Of a stretch of 64,000 nucleotides of DNA, positions 27,634 to 37,043 are shown piece after piece. Made by a program: the position numbers and the translations under genes. The notes beneath the pieces are model-generated. The model ran no database searches, was not told where the DNA came from, and worked only from the letters and a program-made list of their open reading frames with translations. Origin of the DNA: Belliella calami (GTDB lineage Bacteria; Bacteroidota; Bacteroidia; Cytophagales; Cyclobacteriaceae). The stretch lies in NCBI RefSeq assembly GCF_022549695.1, contig NZ_JAKZGS010000002.1, positions 456,576 to 520,575 of the forward strand, read 5' to 3'. Numbering within the stretch: position 1 is the stretch's first letter; each line of letters opens with the position of its first letter.

Positions 27634-28314
27634 ATGAAAAATTTCAAATCTATCAAAAGCATCTTTGCTCAGGTATTAGGGGCTGCATTTTTGTTTAGCT
27701 GTGCCAGCTGGAATAACACTGAAAGAGGTGCCGCAGTCGGTGGTGGCACAGGTGGTGCAATCGGAGCTGTAATTGGAAACAAAAGTGGTCAAGCAGGAAA
27801 AGGCGCCGCAATCGGAGCTATCGTAGGAGGTGCAGCAGGTGCTGCAATCGGTATCTACATGGACAAGCAAGCCAAAAAAATCGAAGAAGAAGTTAAAGAT
27901 GCAGAGGTTGAAAGAGTGGGAGAATCTATCAAATTGACTTTTGATTCAGGTATACTGTTTGGTTTCGATTCTTATTCATTGACTCCAGATGCCCAAGAGA
28001 ATATCATGAAATTTGCGGAAATCCTAAAAGAATATCCAGATACTGATCTATCCATCGAAGGGCATACAGACAATAGAGGGGCATATCAGTACAATCTTGG
28101 TCTTTCAGAAAGAAGAGCCGCTTCTGTAAAGAACTATCTAAAAATGCAAGGTATCGAAGATTCAAGAATGTTGACGCTGGGACTTTCCTACGACAAACCT
28201 GTGGCATCTAATGATACAGACGAAGGAAGAGCAAAAAACAGAAGGGTTGAAATCTTGATAACGGCCAACGATGAATTGGTAGACAAAGCAGAAAAAGGAG
28301 AAATTAAGGACTAA
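27634..28314 (+). CDS. OmpA-family lipoprotein with glycine-zipper domain
   Basis: 226 aa. Lipoprotein signal ending FLFSC (Cys about 23). A glycine-zipper membrane segment (about 32-78: AAVGGGTGGAIGAVIGNKSG, then GKGAAIGAIVGGAAGAAIGI) is followed by a linker and an OmpA C-terminal peptidoglycan-binding domain (about 98-215) with LSIEGHTDNRGAYQYNLGLS, ERRAASVKNYL and GRAKNRRVEI. It anchors the outer membrane to the cell wall. This gene architecture (YiaD/OmpA type) is widespread. A terminator follows directly. Confidence 0.95.
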   Translation: MKNFKSIKSIFAQVLGAAFLFSCASWNNTERGAAVGGGTGGAIGAVIGNKSGQAGKGAAIGAIVGGAAGAAIGIYMDKQAKKIEEEVKDAEVERVGESIKLTFDSGILFGFDSYSLTPDAQENIMKFAEILKEYPDTDLSIEGHTDNRGAYQYNLGLSERRAASVKNYLKMQGIEDSRMLTLGLSYDKPVASNDTDEGRAKNRRVEILITANDELVDKAEKGEIKD

Positions 28315-28333
28315 TTTCAACTTCTACTCAAAC

Positions 28334-28364
28334 AAAAAAAGCCAGCGAAAGTTGGCTTTTTTTT
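28334..28364 (+). terminator. Intrinsic terminator after the OmpA gene
   Basis: A-run, then GCCA(A)C-type stem GCCAGC/GTTGGC around a GAAA-like loop, then eight T. It lies 17 bp after the stop codon and may also serve the convergent repressor operon. Confidence 0.85.
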
Positions 28365-28421
28365 GTGTCATTTCTACTTAATCTTCAATTTGGGAGGCAT
28401 CAGGAGAAGTCTTAAATAAAT

Positions 28422-29198
28422 CTAACTCCTACCCTTCATCTTTACAATCTCAGATCTCAAATCCAATATCATTTTAGACAAATCTTCTATTGTCATTGGG
28501 TTATTACGATCTTTGGGATTGGGAAAATCAGTACTGATAAAAGCTTTAGCTTCCCAAACTTCCAAAATATCTTCTCCTTTGACCTCATAAGGTTTGTAAT
28601 GCTCATTGTCAGATACTAAAAATAACTTGCCATTCTCTTCCAAATAATTGAACACTCGCTTATACACAACTCCTTCTGAAGCAGTTACCAAAACGTAGGT
28701 CTTCCCACTTTTTATATCTCGCAATTGGTCAACATATCCACCAACAATCAAGGTACCAGGTACCATTGGCAACATGCTATCCCCTGCGATTTCGAAGGCT
28801 CTATATGATTGGTTACTAGCCAAATTAGGAAGCCTAAACTGAGGCAATGATTCCATGTAATCTGGATCAGCAAAACCATTTAAGTAACCTGCGGATGCTT
28901 TTTGACCTACCATGGTAATACTTTCACGATCAGATTCGTCCACGGCAATTGTTAGAATCTTGGTGTCTCTACTTTGAACTGCCTTCCTACCCTTTTCTTG
29001 GATATCATGGTAGAGCAATTCATCCATGGACACTCCAAACAATTCGGAAATCACCTTCAAAGCCAAAAGCTTTGGCTCTGAACGCCCATCCTCATAGGCA
29101 GATATCATAGTCCGCTGAACTCCGAGTTTTTCTGCAAGCTCTGATTGGGTGATATTCTGCGAAGTACGTAGATGTCGAAGGTTTTTAGAAAGCAGCAT
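28422..29198 (-). CDS. XRE-S24 repressor (phage-repressor/LexA-like)
   Basis: 258 aa. N-terminal XRE helix-turn-helix (about 3-60: LRTSQNITQSELAEKLGVQR, then TMISAYEDGRSEPKLLALKV). The C-terminal S24 domain (about 125-225) has the Ser in AGDSMLPMVPG and the Lys in VVYKRVFN, the catalytic dyad of self-cleaving repressors, so it could be inactivated by cleavage or use the domain only for dimerisation. A short helical tail follows. It is second in an operon with the 81-aa gene 10 bp upstream. Two perfect 15-bp palindromes at the operon promoter suggest autoregulation. No other phage genes are nearby, so this is probably a resident stress regulator. Confidence 0.92.
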   Translation of the reverse strand: MLLSKNLRHLRTSQNITQSELAEKLGVQRTMISAYEDGRSEPKLLALKVISELFGVSMDELLYHDIQEKGRKAVQSRDTKILTIAVDESDRESITMVGQKASAGYLNGFADPDYMESLPQFRLPNLASNQSYRAFEIAGDSMLPMVPGTLIVGGYVDQLRDIKSGKTYVLVTASEGVVYKRVFNYLEENGKLFLVSDNEHYKPYEVKGEDILEVWEAKAFISTDFPNPKDRNNPMTIEDLSKMILDLRSEIVKMKGRS

Positions 29199-29208
29199 AA
29201 GGTCTTGT

Positions 29209-29454
29209 TTAAGCAGAATAAAGATAAAAATTATGATCGTCTTTCATTGGTTGCTTGACCGAAAATGGATTGGCCATTCTTCGCTGCTCCATTCTGCTTT
29301 TGATTTCTTCCATAATCTCACCAACAGTCTTTGGTTCATTTACCAGCAAATATCCATACTGAGGCTTTTTCTCATCTTCAATAAAAAATTTGACTTGGCA
29401 ATTCCCTGATGGCAAGGTCGTTTGAGTAAGGCTGATTTTAGTGATGTCTTCCAT
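29209..29454 (-). CDS. Small conserved protein upstream of the XRE-S24 repressor
   Basis: 81 aa, cytoplasmic: LTQTTLPSGNCQVKFFIEDE, GYLLVNEPKTVGEIMEEIKS and RMANPFSVKQP. I do not recognise the family. Its stop is 10 bp before the repressor start, so both are co-transcribed from the promoter that carries the two palindromes at 29490-29527. Reality is supported by operon spacing and protein-like composition; function is unknown. Confidence 0.7.
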   Translation of the reverse strand: MEDITKISLTQTTLPSGNCQVKFFIEDEKKPQYGYLLVNEPKTVGEIMEEIKSRMEQRRMANPFSVKQPMKDDHNFYLYSA

Positions 29455-29772
29455 AGCTTTATTGATTTAACAGGAGCTAATATAAGAATGTTATTTTAAA
29501 TAACACGCATGTGTTTATTAAATAAACTCTAATTTGACATCAGTTGTCTAAAAATTTAATCAATGAGTCTTTTAACTCTTAGATGAAATTGAGAAATGGA
29601 GATTTTTATTTAAGTTGACTTAACTTATAAGCATTTAAAATAAAGCTTATTCATTGATTATATAATGTTAATTAAAAAATCTCTATTGAATCATCGTCTT
29701 GTCTTAAACTTTTAATAGAGGAACACCGTAAGAATTTTCAGACAATTATCTGTACACCACAATCAAAAATCT
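29455..29772. other. Divergent intergenic region
   Basis: 318 bp between the repressor operon and the outer-membrane protein gene. Besides the palindromes at 29490-29527 it is very AT-rich and carries no gene I can support. Confidence 0.55.
29479..29527 (-). promoter_or_regulatory. Promoter and paired operators of the repressor operon
   Basis: Two perfect 15-bp palindromes, GTTATTTTAAATAAC (29490-29504) and GTTTATTAAATAAAC (29513-29527), with centres 23 bp apart. On the minus strand TATATTAG (29484-29477) is 7 of 8 to the -7 consensus TAnnTTTG, so the palindromes cover the -33 region. Their shared form GTTwwTTnAAwwAAC and position 36-73 bp upstream of the operon start suggest binding by the XRE-S24 repressor itself. 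Confidence 0.6.
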
Positions 29773-30453
29773 ATGAAAATTAAATTTCTATTATTATTTG
29801 CTATGTTATGTAGTTCTGTTGCTTTTGCACAGACGGAAGATGAAGACGAAAAAAGTGTCTATGATTATTCGAAAACCAAACACGAGTTGGCTGTTGATGT
29901 AAGGCCTATATTCGGTGGTAATTTTAACCCTTCTCTATTCTACAGAAAAAATTACACAGGATCAAAAGGGAAAAACATGGGTTTTAGGTTAGATATGAGT
30001 TTCAATAATAGGTTCAATGAAGACCAATATTCTTTTCAAAATTTTATTTATAACAAAGCAAATAATCTAGATTATGGACTAAGAATAGGTTTAGAAAAAC
30101 AAAAGTTTATTAATGAAAAATTCATAGCCTATGGTGGTTTGGATCTTATATTCGGATTTTCCAATTTAAGATTTAGAGAAAGAACTGACCTGCCACCTTT
30201 TGATAATACAGCATTTGCAAATGTTGATGATTTTAGGTTTGGAATAGGGAACTTTTGGGGAGTGAAATATCATCTTAACTCACGATTGAGTGTTTCAGCT
30301 GAGACGGGCTTTGATGCGATTTACTCAAATAGAGTAATCAAAATAGCTGAAAGCACACAGAATTTTTCTGAAGTTGATAAACAAGATGGCATCTCCTCTT
30401 TTGCATTAAACCTTATCCCTTTAAAAGCTTTGAGAATAGCTTACCATTTTTAA
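29773..30453 (+). CDS. Outer-membrane beta-barrel protein, function unknown
   Basis: 226 aa. A clear signal peptide (MKIKFLLLFAMLCSSVAFAQ) is followed by an acidic stretch and then alternating amphipathic beta strands (LAVDVRPIFGGNFNPSLFYR, MGFRLDMSFNNRF, LDYGLRIGLEKQKF, YGGLDLIFGFSNLRF), ending LKALRIAYHF with the aromatic C-terminal residue typical of barrels recognised by BAM. No family name can be given. It ends before a bidirectional terminator. Confidence 0.78.
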   Translation: MKIKFLLLFAMLCSSVAFAQTEDEDEKSVYDYSKTKHELAVDVRPIFGGNFNPSLFYRKNYTGSKGKNMGFRLDMSFNNRFNEDQYSFQNFIYNKANNLDYGLRIGLEKQKFINEKFIAYGGLDLIFGFSNLRFRERTDLPPFDNTAFANVDDFRFGIGNFWGVKYHLNSRLSVSAETGFDAIYSNRVIKIAESTQNFSEVDKQDGISSFALNLIPLKALRIAYHF

Positions 30454-30470
30454 CGATCCAAAATTCAACA

Positions 30471-30506
30471 AAAAAGCCTCTAAGATTAATTTCCTAGAGG
30501 CTTTTT
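30471..30506. terminator. Bidirectional intrinsic terminator
   Basis: AAAAAGCCTCTA (30471-30482) pairs perfectly with TAGAGGCTTTTT (30495-30506), giving T-runs on both strands. It separates the barrel gene from tex. Confidence 0.95.
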
Positions 30507-30508
30507 AA

Positions 30509-32752
30509 TTATCTAAATTTCCCTTTGAGCATGGCCAATTTCGCAGCCAAATCCCCCTCTGCTACTTGAGGATCTTCTTTCTTCTCCTTAGATTTTGACT
30601 TTCCCCTTTCCGCAAATGGATCGGACTTCATACTAAGGCCAATCCTCTTCCTCTGAATATCTACTTCCATTACAGTAACCTCCACTTTTTGATTCACTGT
30701 GACTACTTCATTAGGATCATTGATAAATTTGTCTGCCAAATGACTCAAGTGCACCAAGCCATCCTGATGAACTCCTATGTCCACAAAAGCTCCAAATTTG
30801 GTGATATTGGTAACTATTCCAGGAAGCTTCATTCCAACTTTCAGGTCTTTCATTTCATTGACACCCTCCTGAAAGCTAAACAACTCAAAACCTTCTCTTG
30901 GATCCCTTCCTGGCTTGGAAAGTTCATCCATGATATCTTGGAGCGTAGGCAATCCAACTGTTTCTGAAACATAGTTTTTCAAAATAATCTTGGATCGCAA
31001 CTCTTCCGAACTCATCAAATCAGTTAGCTTTGCACCAATATCTTTGGCCATTTTCTCAACCAATTCATACCTTTCTGGGTGCACTGCAGATGAATCCAAT
31101 GGATTTTTCGCATTTCTGATTCTCAAGAATCCTGCAGCTTGTTCGTAAGCTTTATCACCCAATCTTGGGACTTTCTTGATTTCTGACCTGCTTTTGAATG
31201 GTCCATTTTCAGTTCTATATGCCACAATATTCTGTGCCAATACAGGCCCAAGCCCAGACACATAAGTCAACAATTGCTTTGAAGCTGTATTGATCTCCAC
31301 ACCAACACCATTTACACAACTCATGACTGTATCATCCAAAGAATTTTTCAAAGCCGATTGATCCACATCATGCTGGTATTGCCCCACTCCTATGGATTTG
31401 GCATCTATTTTCACCAACTCTGCCAAAGGATCCATCAACCTTCTTCCGATTGACACTGCTCCCCTGACGGTCAAATCCTGATCAGGAAACTCTTCTCTTG
31501 CCACATCTGAAGCTGAATAGATCGAAGCTCCACTTTCATTGACCATGGTCACGATGACACTTTTTGGCAATCCAATGGCTTTCACAAATGCTTCTGTCTC
31601 TCTACTTGCAGTTCCATTGCCAATAGCAATGGCTTGAATTTGGTGTTTCTCTACCAAATGCCTGATGGTAGCAGCAGATTCTGCCGTACGCTTTTGAGGT
31701 TCATTAGGATATATGGCATCAAAGCTCAACAATTGCCCTTGAGGACCTAGACACACAGTCTTGCAACCTGTTCTAAAACCTGGATCGATAGCCATCACTG
31801 ATTTTTCTCCCAAAGGTGCTGCAAGCAAAAGTTGTCTCAAATTCTCCGCAAAAACTTTGATCGCATCTTCATCCGCTTTCTTTTTGGTGAAAAGTCTGAC
31901 TTCTGTTTCCATAGAAGGTTTCAGAAGTCTTTTGTAGCAATCTTTGATCGCCATTCGAACCTGCTCCACAGAAGTATTGGCGGCATCTTCCAAGATCACA
32001 TTTTCCATCAAAGCAATGGCCGACAATTCCTCAGGACAAGAATCCAACATCAAGAAAAGTTCTTTCTCCCCTCTCCTCATAGCCAACACACGGTGCGAAG
32101 GGGCCGTTTTCACAGGTTCTGACCAGTCAAAATAATCTTTGTATTTGATGGCCTCAGCTTCTTTTCCCGGCAAAACTTTGGATACAAATGTCCCTTCATT
32201 GATAAAGAGATCTCGCATTTTTTTCCTAAGTTCAACATTTTCATTGACCCATTCGGCGATGATATCTCTTGCTCCCTGAAGTGCCTCTTCGCTCGAAGGG
32301 ACCTCTTTGCTTTCATCTACATATTTCTCTGCCTCTGTTTCGAGGTTTATCGAAGTTTGTTCAAAAATCAATGTAGCCAATGGCTCCAAGCCCTTTTCCT
32401 TAGCGATCGTAGCTTTGGTTCTTCTCTTAGGCTTGTATGGTAAATACAAATCTTCCAAGACAGACATGGTCTCTGCACCATTGATCTTCTTTTCCAATTC
32501 ATCAGAAAGTTTGCCTTGCTCTTTGATAGATTTGAGTATAGCATCCCTTCTTTTGTCCAATTCTCTCAATTGGAGCGCTCTATCTCTGATCCCTGCTACT
32601 TGCACTTCATCCAAGCTCCCTGTCACTTCCTTTCTATATCGGGAAATAAAAGGCACTGTAGCACCCTCGTCCAATAAGGCAATGGTGTCAGTGACTTGCT
32701 TGAGTTTGATATTCAGCTCTTCGGCTATTTTTAAATAATGATCTATATTCAT
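30509..32752 (-). CDS. tex: Tex family RNA-binding transcription accessory protein
   Basis: 747 aa, the standard Tex length. Order: N-terminal helical Tex domain (LDEGATVPFISRYRKEVTGS), YqgF/RNase-H-like domain starting MAIDPGFRTGCKTVCL (about 320-445), helix-hairpin-helix region (LTYVSGLGPVLAQNIVAYRT, about 490-560), and an S1 RNA-binding domain (LKVGMKLPGIVTNITKFGAF, about 640-715), then a charged tail. Tex binds nucleic acids and affects transcription and stress tolerance. It has its own transcription unit with a terminator shared with the barrel gene. Confidence 0.97.
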   Translation of the reverse strand: MNIDHYLKIAEELNIKLKQVTDTIALLDEGATVPFISRYRKEVTGSLDEVQVAGIRDRALQLRELDKRRDAILKSIKEQGKLSDELEKKINGAETMSVLEDLYLPYKPKRRTKATIAKEKGLEPLATLIFEQTSINLETEAEKYVDESKEVPSSEEALQGARDIIAEWVNENVELRKKMRDLFINEGTFVSKVLPGKEAEAIKYKDYFDWSEPVKTAPSHRVLAMRRGEKELFLMLDSCPEELSAIALMENVILEDAANTSVEQVRMAIKDCYKRLLKPSMETEVRLFTKKKADEDAIKVFAENLRQLLLAAPLGEKSVMAIDPGFRTGCKTVCLGPQGQLLSFDAIYPNEPQKRTAESAATIRHLVEKHQIQAIAIGNGTASRETEAFVKAIGLPKSVIVTMVNESGASIYSASDVAREEFPDQDLTVRGAVSIGRRLMDPLAELVKIDAKSIGVGQYQHDVDQSALKNSLDDTVMSCVNGVGVEINTASKQLLTYVSGLGPVLAQNIVAYRTENGPFKSRSEIKKVPRLGDKAYEQAAGFLRIRNAKNPLDSSAVHPERYELVEKMAKDIGAKLTDLMSSEELRSKIILKNYVSETVGLPTLQDIMDELSKPGRDPREGFELFSFQEGVNEMKDLKVGMKLPGIVTNITKFGAFVDIGVHQDGLVHLSHLADKFINDPNEVVTVNQKVEVTVMEVDIQRKRIGLSMKSDPFAERGKSKSKEKKEDPQVAEGDLAAKLAMLKGKFR

Positions 32753-33023
32753 TTTCTTGTTTTAAAAACTTCAAAATAGGTGCGCAATTTACAGCATTCA
32801 AGTTTGGTATGGAAAAAGAAATCTTACTTATTGTACCTTTGGTCACTAAGATATTGGTAATGTGATGGTAATTTTGAATTCAGGTATTTGATCGAAATTA
32901 TTCATTCAAAAGGATCACTTAAAGTTTAAATTAATCAAATCTATCTTGATACTACACTAGTTTCTCTTTTACAGCACCAATTACTGATCATCTGATAACC
33001 TATAACTATTTACATTTGGCATT

Positions 33024-33608
33024 ATGACAAAGAAATTTGATTGGAAAAAAGAAATAAAGAGCTGGGGATTAATCCTTTCAGTTTTTGCTTTTCTTTATTT
33101 TACTGGACTGATTACACCAATTATGGGTGGAGTGCAGTCTCTGCTTCTTTCCACAGGACTGATCAAACCAAAAATCACATTAGTCAATAAAGAGAATTTG
33201 GATTTTGAGTTTACCGGGAGATTTACAGATCAGCAAGGATCAATTATCGATCTGGAAGCTTATCGAGGTAAGACTGTTTTCATCAATCTCTGGGCAACAT
33301 GGTGTCCTCCATGTCGTGCAGAAATGCCACATATTTCGGAAATGTACAAGAAAGTCAAAGACACTGAAAACCTCGAGTTTTTGATGATTGCGTTAGACAA
33401 GGACTTTGAAAAAAGCAAGAAACTCCTGGATGACAAAGGTTGGAGCTTCCCAATAGTCCATGCGAGCCATGGGCTGAACAATTCCCTCCAATCAGAATCC
33501 ATTCCCACCACAATAGTCATCAATCCCGAAGGAAAAATCGTCTTCTACCAAGAAGGAATGAGTAATTTTGACACTGAGGAGTTTAGGGGATTTTTAATTG
33601 GATTTTAG
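33024..33608 (+). CDS. TlpA-family membrane-anchored thiol:disulfide oxidoreductase
   Basis: 194 aa. One N-terminal membrane helix (about 13-30, LILSVFAFLYFTGLITPI) anchors a periplasmic thioredoxin fold. The active site is NLWATWCPPCRAEMPHI, WCPPC being the classic TlpA/ResA motif; the cis-Pro region is SESIPTTIVINPEG. Probably keeps cysteines reduced outside the cytoplasm, for example in cytochrome c maturation, as in the family. The last few codons are shared with a 190-bp direct repeat. Confidence 0.93.
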   Translation: MTKKFDWKKEIKSWGLILSVFAFLYFTGLITPIMGGVQSLLLSTGLIKPKITLVNKENLDFEFTGRFTDQQGSIIDLEAYRGKTVFINLWATWCPPCRAEMPHISEMYKKVKDTENLEFLMIALDKDFEKSKKLLDDKGWSFPIVHASHGLNNSLQSESIPTTIVINPEGKIVFYQEGMSNFDTEEFRGFLIGF

Positions 33609-33965
33609 ATTTTAGAAGGTAAATTTTAGATTTTTCGTGGTTCTCGTAAAGAAGGCTAAGGAGTAAAGTTGCGCTGGGAGACGAGAAAATAAAAACGAGA
33701 GACTAGAGGCGAGAAACGAGATGCGACCTTTGAGGTTTCAAAAAACCTCGAAGGTCTTCACGATGAATAGTTTAGGGGCTTTTTAATTGGGGTTTTAGAT
33801 TTTAGAAGGTAGATTTTAGATTTTTCGTGGTTCTCGTAAAGAAGGCTAAGGAGTAAAGTTGCGCTGGGAGACGTGAAAATAGAAACGAGAGACTAGAGGC
33901 GAGAAACGAGATGCGACCTTTGAGGTTTCAAAAAACCTCGAAGGTCTTCATGATAAATAGTTTAG
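33585..33965 (+). repeat. 190-bp tandem direct repeat (two copies)
   Basis: Two nearly identical units with a 190-bp period; for example TTCTCGTAAAGAAGGCTAAG occurs at 33641 and 33831. Each holds a hairpin with arms GACCTT and AAGGTC, extended by GAGGTTT/AAACCTC (33725-33755 and 33915-33945). The first unit begins within the TlpA stop region and the second repeats that region as TTTAGGGGCTTTTTAATTGG. A third, diverged partial unit runs to about 34075. Confidence 0.88.
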
Positions 33966-34523
33966 GAGGGGGTTAGAGGGATTTTAGATTTTAGATTTTT
34001 GAAGGTAGATTTTAGATTTTCAGGGGATCTCGCAAAGTTGGCTGAGGAGCAAAGTTGCGCTGGGAGATTAGAGGCTAAAGTAGAAGCTGTAAGACAAATT
34101 TAATTTTTGACTACGTCACCTCGATCCCGAAAGCATTCAGGAGAGAGGTCTCGTCCTGTTTTTAAAACAAGAAAGTGAAAAAAGAAGTTGGAGTGTGAAA
34201 TTCAGTAAGAGATTTCTCCCCGTAATTCTACGAGGCAGGCTCTTCTAGTCGGAATGGAGAAGCGAGACAGAAGCAGGGATGAGATCAACCCCGAAGGGGT
34301 TAAACTTTGAATAGCCCCGGATTGCTATCCGGGGATCAAAGTCGATGAGCGAAACAACAACCCCGAAGCGGGTTGAACTCTACTAATTGTAAGAAAAAGT
34401 GTCAACTATTTTCAGGACAAGACAATGATTTGCCTCTATAAAAAGGACATAAGTATAAAAAGCATCTAGTAACATCATTCTCCAAGATGTCAGCCAACCT
34501 TAAAACCTTTGAACATTTTAACC
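33609..34523. other. Repeat-filled convergent intergenic region
   Basis: 915 bp with no gene. It is almost entirely the 190-bp tandem repeat, its decayed purine-rich third unit with many GAGA/CGAGA steps, and composite hairpin repeat copy 1. Confidence 0.8.
34115..34466 (+). repeat. Composite hairpin repeat, copy 1
   Basis: About 350 bp matching 56120-56475 over nearly its full length, and the reverse complement of 52197-52405 in its outer parts. It starts GTCACCTCGATCCCGAAAGC and ends near AAGTATAAAAAGCATC. It contains the hairpins AACCCCGAAGGGGTT (about 34290), CCCCGGATTGCTATCCGGGG (about 34314) and AACCCCGAAGCGGGTT (about 34360). Non-coding. Confidence 0.85.
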
Positions 34524-37043
34524 TTAATAAGGATCCACATCCACCACGACCCGCACACTCCTGAATTCCTTGTTTGCATACATTTCCTCTAAGATCAATT
34601 GCAGATCGTGTTTGAAAACTGCCTGTGCATTTCCAGACTTATCTAGCTTCACAAGACTTTCGAAAATATACTGATTTTTGATTTTACCTATCAGACCCTT
34701 TTCTGGCCCTAGCATGATTTTTTTTACCTGAATGTCATTTAGCAGATTATGTAAATGTCGGGCAGCTTTTTCCGCAGTCTTGTAATCCTTTTGCCTTGTG
34801 GAAATTTTGACCAACTTGACAAATGGTGGATAGAAAAACTTCTGCCTTTCGGTCATGTCTTGGACGTAGAAATTCTTGTAATCACCCTGAATCACTTTTT
34901 CAAAAATGTAATGGTCGGGCTTTCTACTTTGGATCACTACTGTGCCTCGCTTTTCCCTTCTTCCTGCTCTACCAGCTACCTGTGTGATTTGCTGAAATGC
35001 CCTTTCTCCTGCCCTAAAATCAGGAAAATACAAAATCCGATCAGCATCCAAAATACCAACCACAGTTACTTTCTCGAAATCAAGCCCTTTGGTAATCATC
35101 TGTGTACCCACCAAAATATCAATATTTCCAGCTCCAAACTCTTCCAATAAACGCTGATAACCATATTTACTTCTGGTAGTATCCAAGTCCATCCTTGCAA
35201 CCCTCGCCTCTGGAAATAAAAGTGAAATATTCTCTTCGATACGCTCAGTCCCCAAACCTACAGCTGCCAATTTGCCACTTCCACAAGCTGGGCAGATTTT
35301 CGGTACCTTCTCCTTGAATCCACAATAATGACAGCGCATTTCTTCTCCAAACTGATGATAAGTCAAACTCACATCGCAATGCTCACACTCTGGAATCCAG
35401 CCACAATCCTCACAGGAAATATATGGCGCATAGCCTCTCCTATTCTGGAAAATCAAAACCTGCTCCTGCTTATTCAATGCCTCCTGTATCTTTTCCCGCA
35501 TCAATCTGGTGAAATCAAGTTTGAGCAGATTTTTCTTCTTATCCACCAAAATATCCGAAAGAAAATACTCTGGCAGTTGCGCTTCTCCGTATCGGCGATC
35601 TAGCTGTACGTAGCCATATTTCTTCGTTCTGGCATTGTAGTAACTCTCAAAAGATGGTGTCGCTGAGCCAAGTATGGTCTTAGCCTGATGGAGCCAAGCC
35701 AGCATGATGGCAGCATCCCTCGCCTGAAATCTCGGGGCAGGATCATATTGCTTGAATGAAGCTTCGTGCTCTTCATCCACAATCACCAAACCCAAACTAT
35801 CAAAGGGCAAAAATATCGAGGACCGCACTCCTACCACAAAAGAAAACTTCCCACTGATGACTCCATTCCAAACCTCCACCCGTTCGTTATCGGAATATTT
35901 GGAATGGTACACACCCATTTTGCTCCCAAATACTTTCCTCAACCTGCCAACAATATGAGTAGTAAGGGCAATCTCGGGAAGAAGTAAAAGGATCTGACTG
36001 CCGCTTTCGAGGGCTTCTTTGATCAACTGAATGTAAATCTCTGTCTTTCCACTTCCTGTGATCCCGTGAAGCAAAGTCACCTGCTTGTCTTCAAAAGCCT
36101 CCTTGATCTCTTGCATCGCGAGCATTTGCTCATCTGACAATATTATCTTTTCATCACTTTCCTCAATTTCCTCAAACCGACTGATTATCAATTTATATTC
36201 CTCCAAAACATTGTTTTTGATCAGTGTTTTGATGGAACTCATGGATAATCCGGCTTCTGAAAATGCTTTTTTATCCAAACCTTTTGTATTCAATTCCGGA
36301 TTCTGATAGACTGGAATTTCCTGCAAATATTTGAGTAGGACTTCTTCCTGCTTAGGTTTGGAATCAAGCACTTGGAATAGGCTTTCCAATGCTTTTTTAT
36401 CTTCAGCATACTCTTTTCTCAGACGGATTCTTGTCTCTACTTTCGGAGTATATTTATCTTTTACTTTTTCGAATACGATAATCGCTTCTTTGATCACCAA
36501 ACTTTTGATGATTCCATGGATGGTTTTGATACCGAGCAATTGCTCACAGTCTTCATAACTCAACTCTTCCCTACTAGCCAAAGCCTGTAGGATCACCTCT
36601 TCCCTATCATCCAAAGGATACATGGAAGTCTCAGAATCATACGCCGGATTGAGTTGGATCTTACTTTCGCTGCTCAGCTTCAGTCCAGAAGGCAAGGCTG
36701 CATTCATCACCTCTCCGATATGGCAACAGTAATACTCTGCCATCCAAGCCCAGAACTTGATCTGTAGGGGATTGACCATGGCGTAGGTATCCAAGACATC
36801 CAAGATGGGTTTGGCTTCATATTCCTTGGGAGGTTTTTGATGGACCTTTCCAATGATGCCAGTCAGCACCTTTTTTTGACCAAACTGCACCATCACCCGA
36901 TATCCAATCCCAATATCCTCAGAAAGACTCCTTGGAATCTTGTAGGTAAACATTTTGGGAATGGGAACAGGCAAAATCACATCAGCAAACAGCCGAGATT
37001 TCTCATCCTGAGGTTCGTAAGTATCTCCAAATAAACTTTCCAA
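34524..37043 (-). CDS. priA: Primosomal protein N', replication restart helicase
   Basis: 839 aa. The N-terminal DNA-binding domain (LFADVILPVPIPKMFTYKIP, about 17-120) precedes the SF2 helicase core with Walker A LLHGITGSGKTEIYI (about 325-340), DEEH box LVIVDEEHEASFKQY, and motif QVAGRAGRREKRG. The paired zinc modules are complete: CEDCGWIPECEHCDVSL then CHYCGFKEKVPKICPACGSG. It reloads the replisome at stalled forks. Complete, housekeeping, own unit. Confidence 0.97.
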   Translation of the reverse strand: MESLFGDTYEPQDEKSRLFADVILPVPIPKMFTYKIPRSLSEDIGIGYRVMVQFGQKKVLTGIIGKVHQKPPKEYEAKPILDVLDTYAMVNPLQIKFWAWMAEYYCCHIGEVMNAALPSGLKLSSESKIQLNPAYDSETSMYPLDDREEVILQALASREELSYEDCEQLLGIKTIHGIIKSLVIKEAIIVFEKVKDKYTPKVETRIRLRKEYAEDKKALESLFQVLDSKPKQEEVLLKYLQEIPVYQNPELNTKGLDKKAFSEAGLSMSSIKTLIKNNVLEEYKLIISRFEEIEESDEKIILSDEQMLAMQEIKEAFEDKQVTLLHGITGSGKTEIYIQLIKEALESGSQILLLLPEIALTTHIVGRLRKVFGSKMGVYHSKYSDNERVEVWNGVISGKFSFVVGVRSSIFLPFDSLGLVIVDEEHEASFKQYDPAPRFQARDAAIMLAWLHQAKTILGSATPSFESYYNARTKKYGYVQLDRRYGEAQLPEYFLSDILVDKKKNLLKLDFTRLMREKIQEALNKQEQVLIFQNRRGYAPYISCEDCGWIPECEHCDVSLTYHQFGEEMRCHYCGFKEKVPKICPACGSGKLAAVGLGTERIEENISLLFPEARVARMDLDTTRSKYGYQRLLEEFGAGNIDILVGTQMITKGLDFEKVTVVGILDADRILYFPDFRAGERAFQQITQVAGRAGRREKRGTVVIQSRKPDHYIFEKVIQGDYKNFYVQDMTERQKFFYPPFVKLVKISTRQKDYKTAEKAARHLHNLLNDIQVKKIMLGPEKGLIGKIKNQYIFESLVKLDKSGNAQAVFKHDLQLILEEMYANKEFRSVRVVVDVDPY

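Noticed and set aside
28422-29454. Prophage reading of the XRE-S24 repressor
   Set aside because: No integrase, structural or lysis genes lie nearby; neighbours are core genes.
33585-34075. Possible CRISPR array in the 190-bp repeats
   Set aside because: Only two near-identical long units and one decayed unit, no short repeats with unique spacers, and no cas genes.
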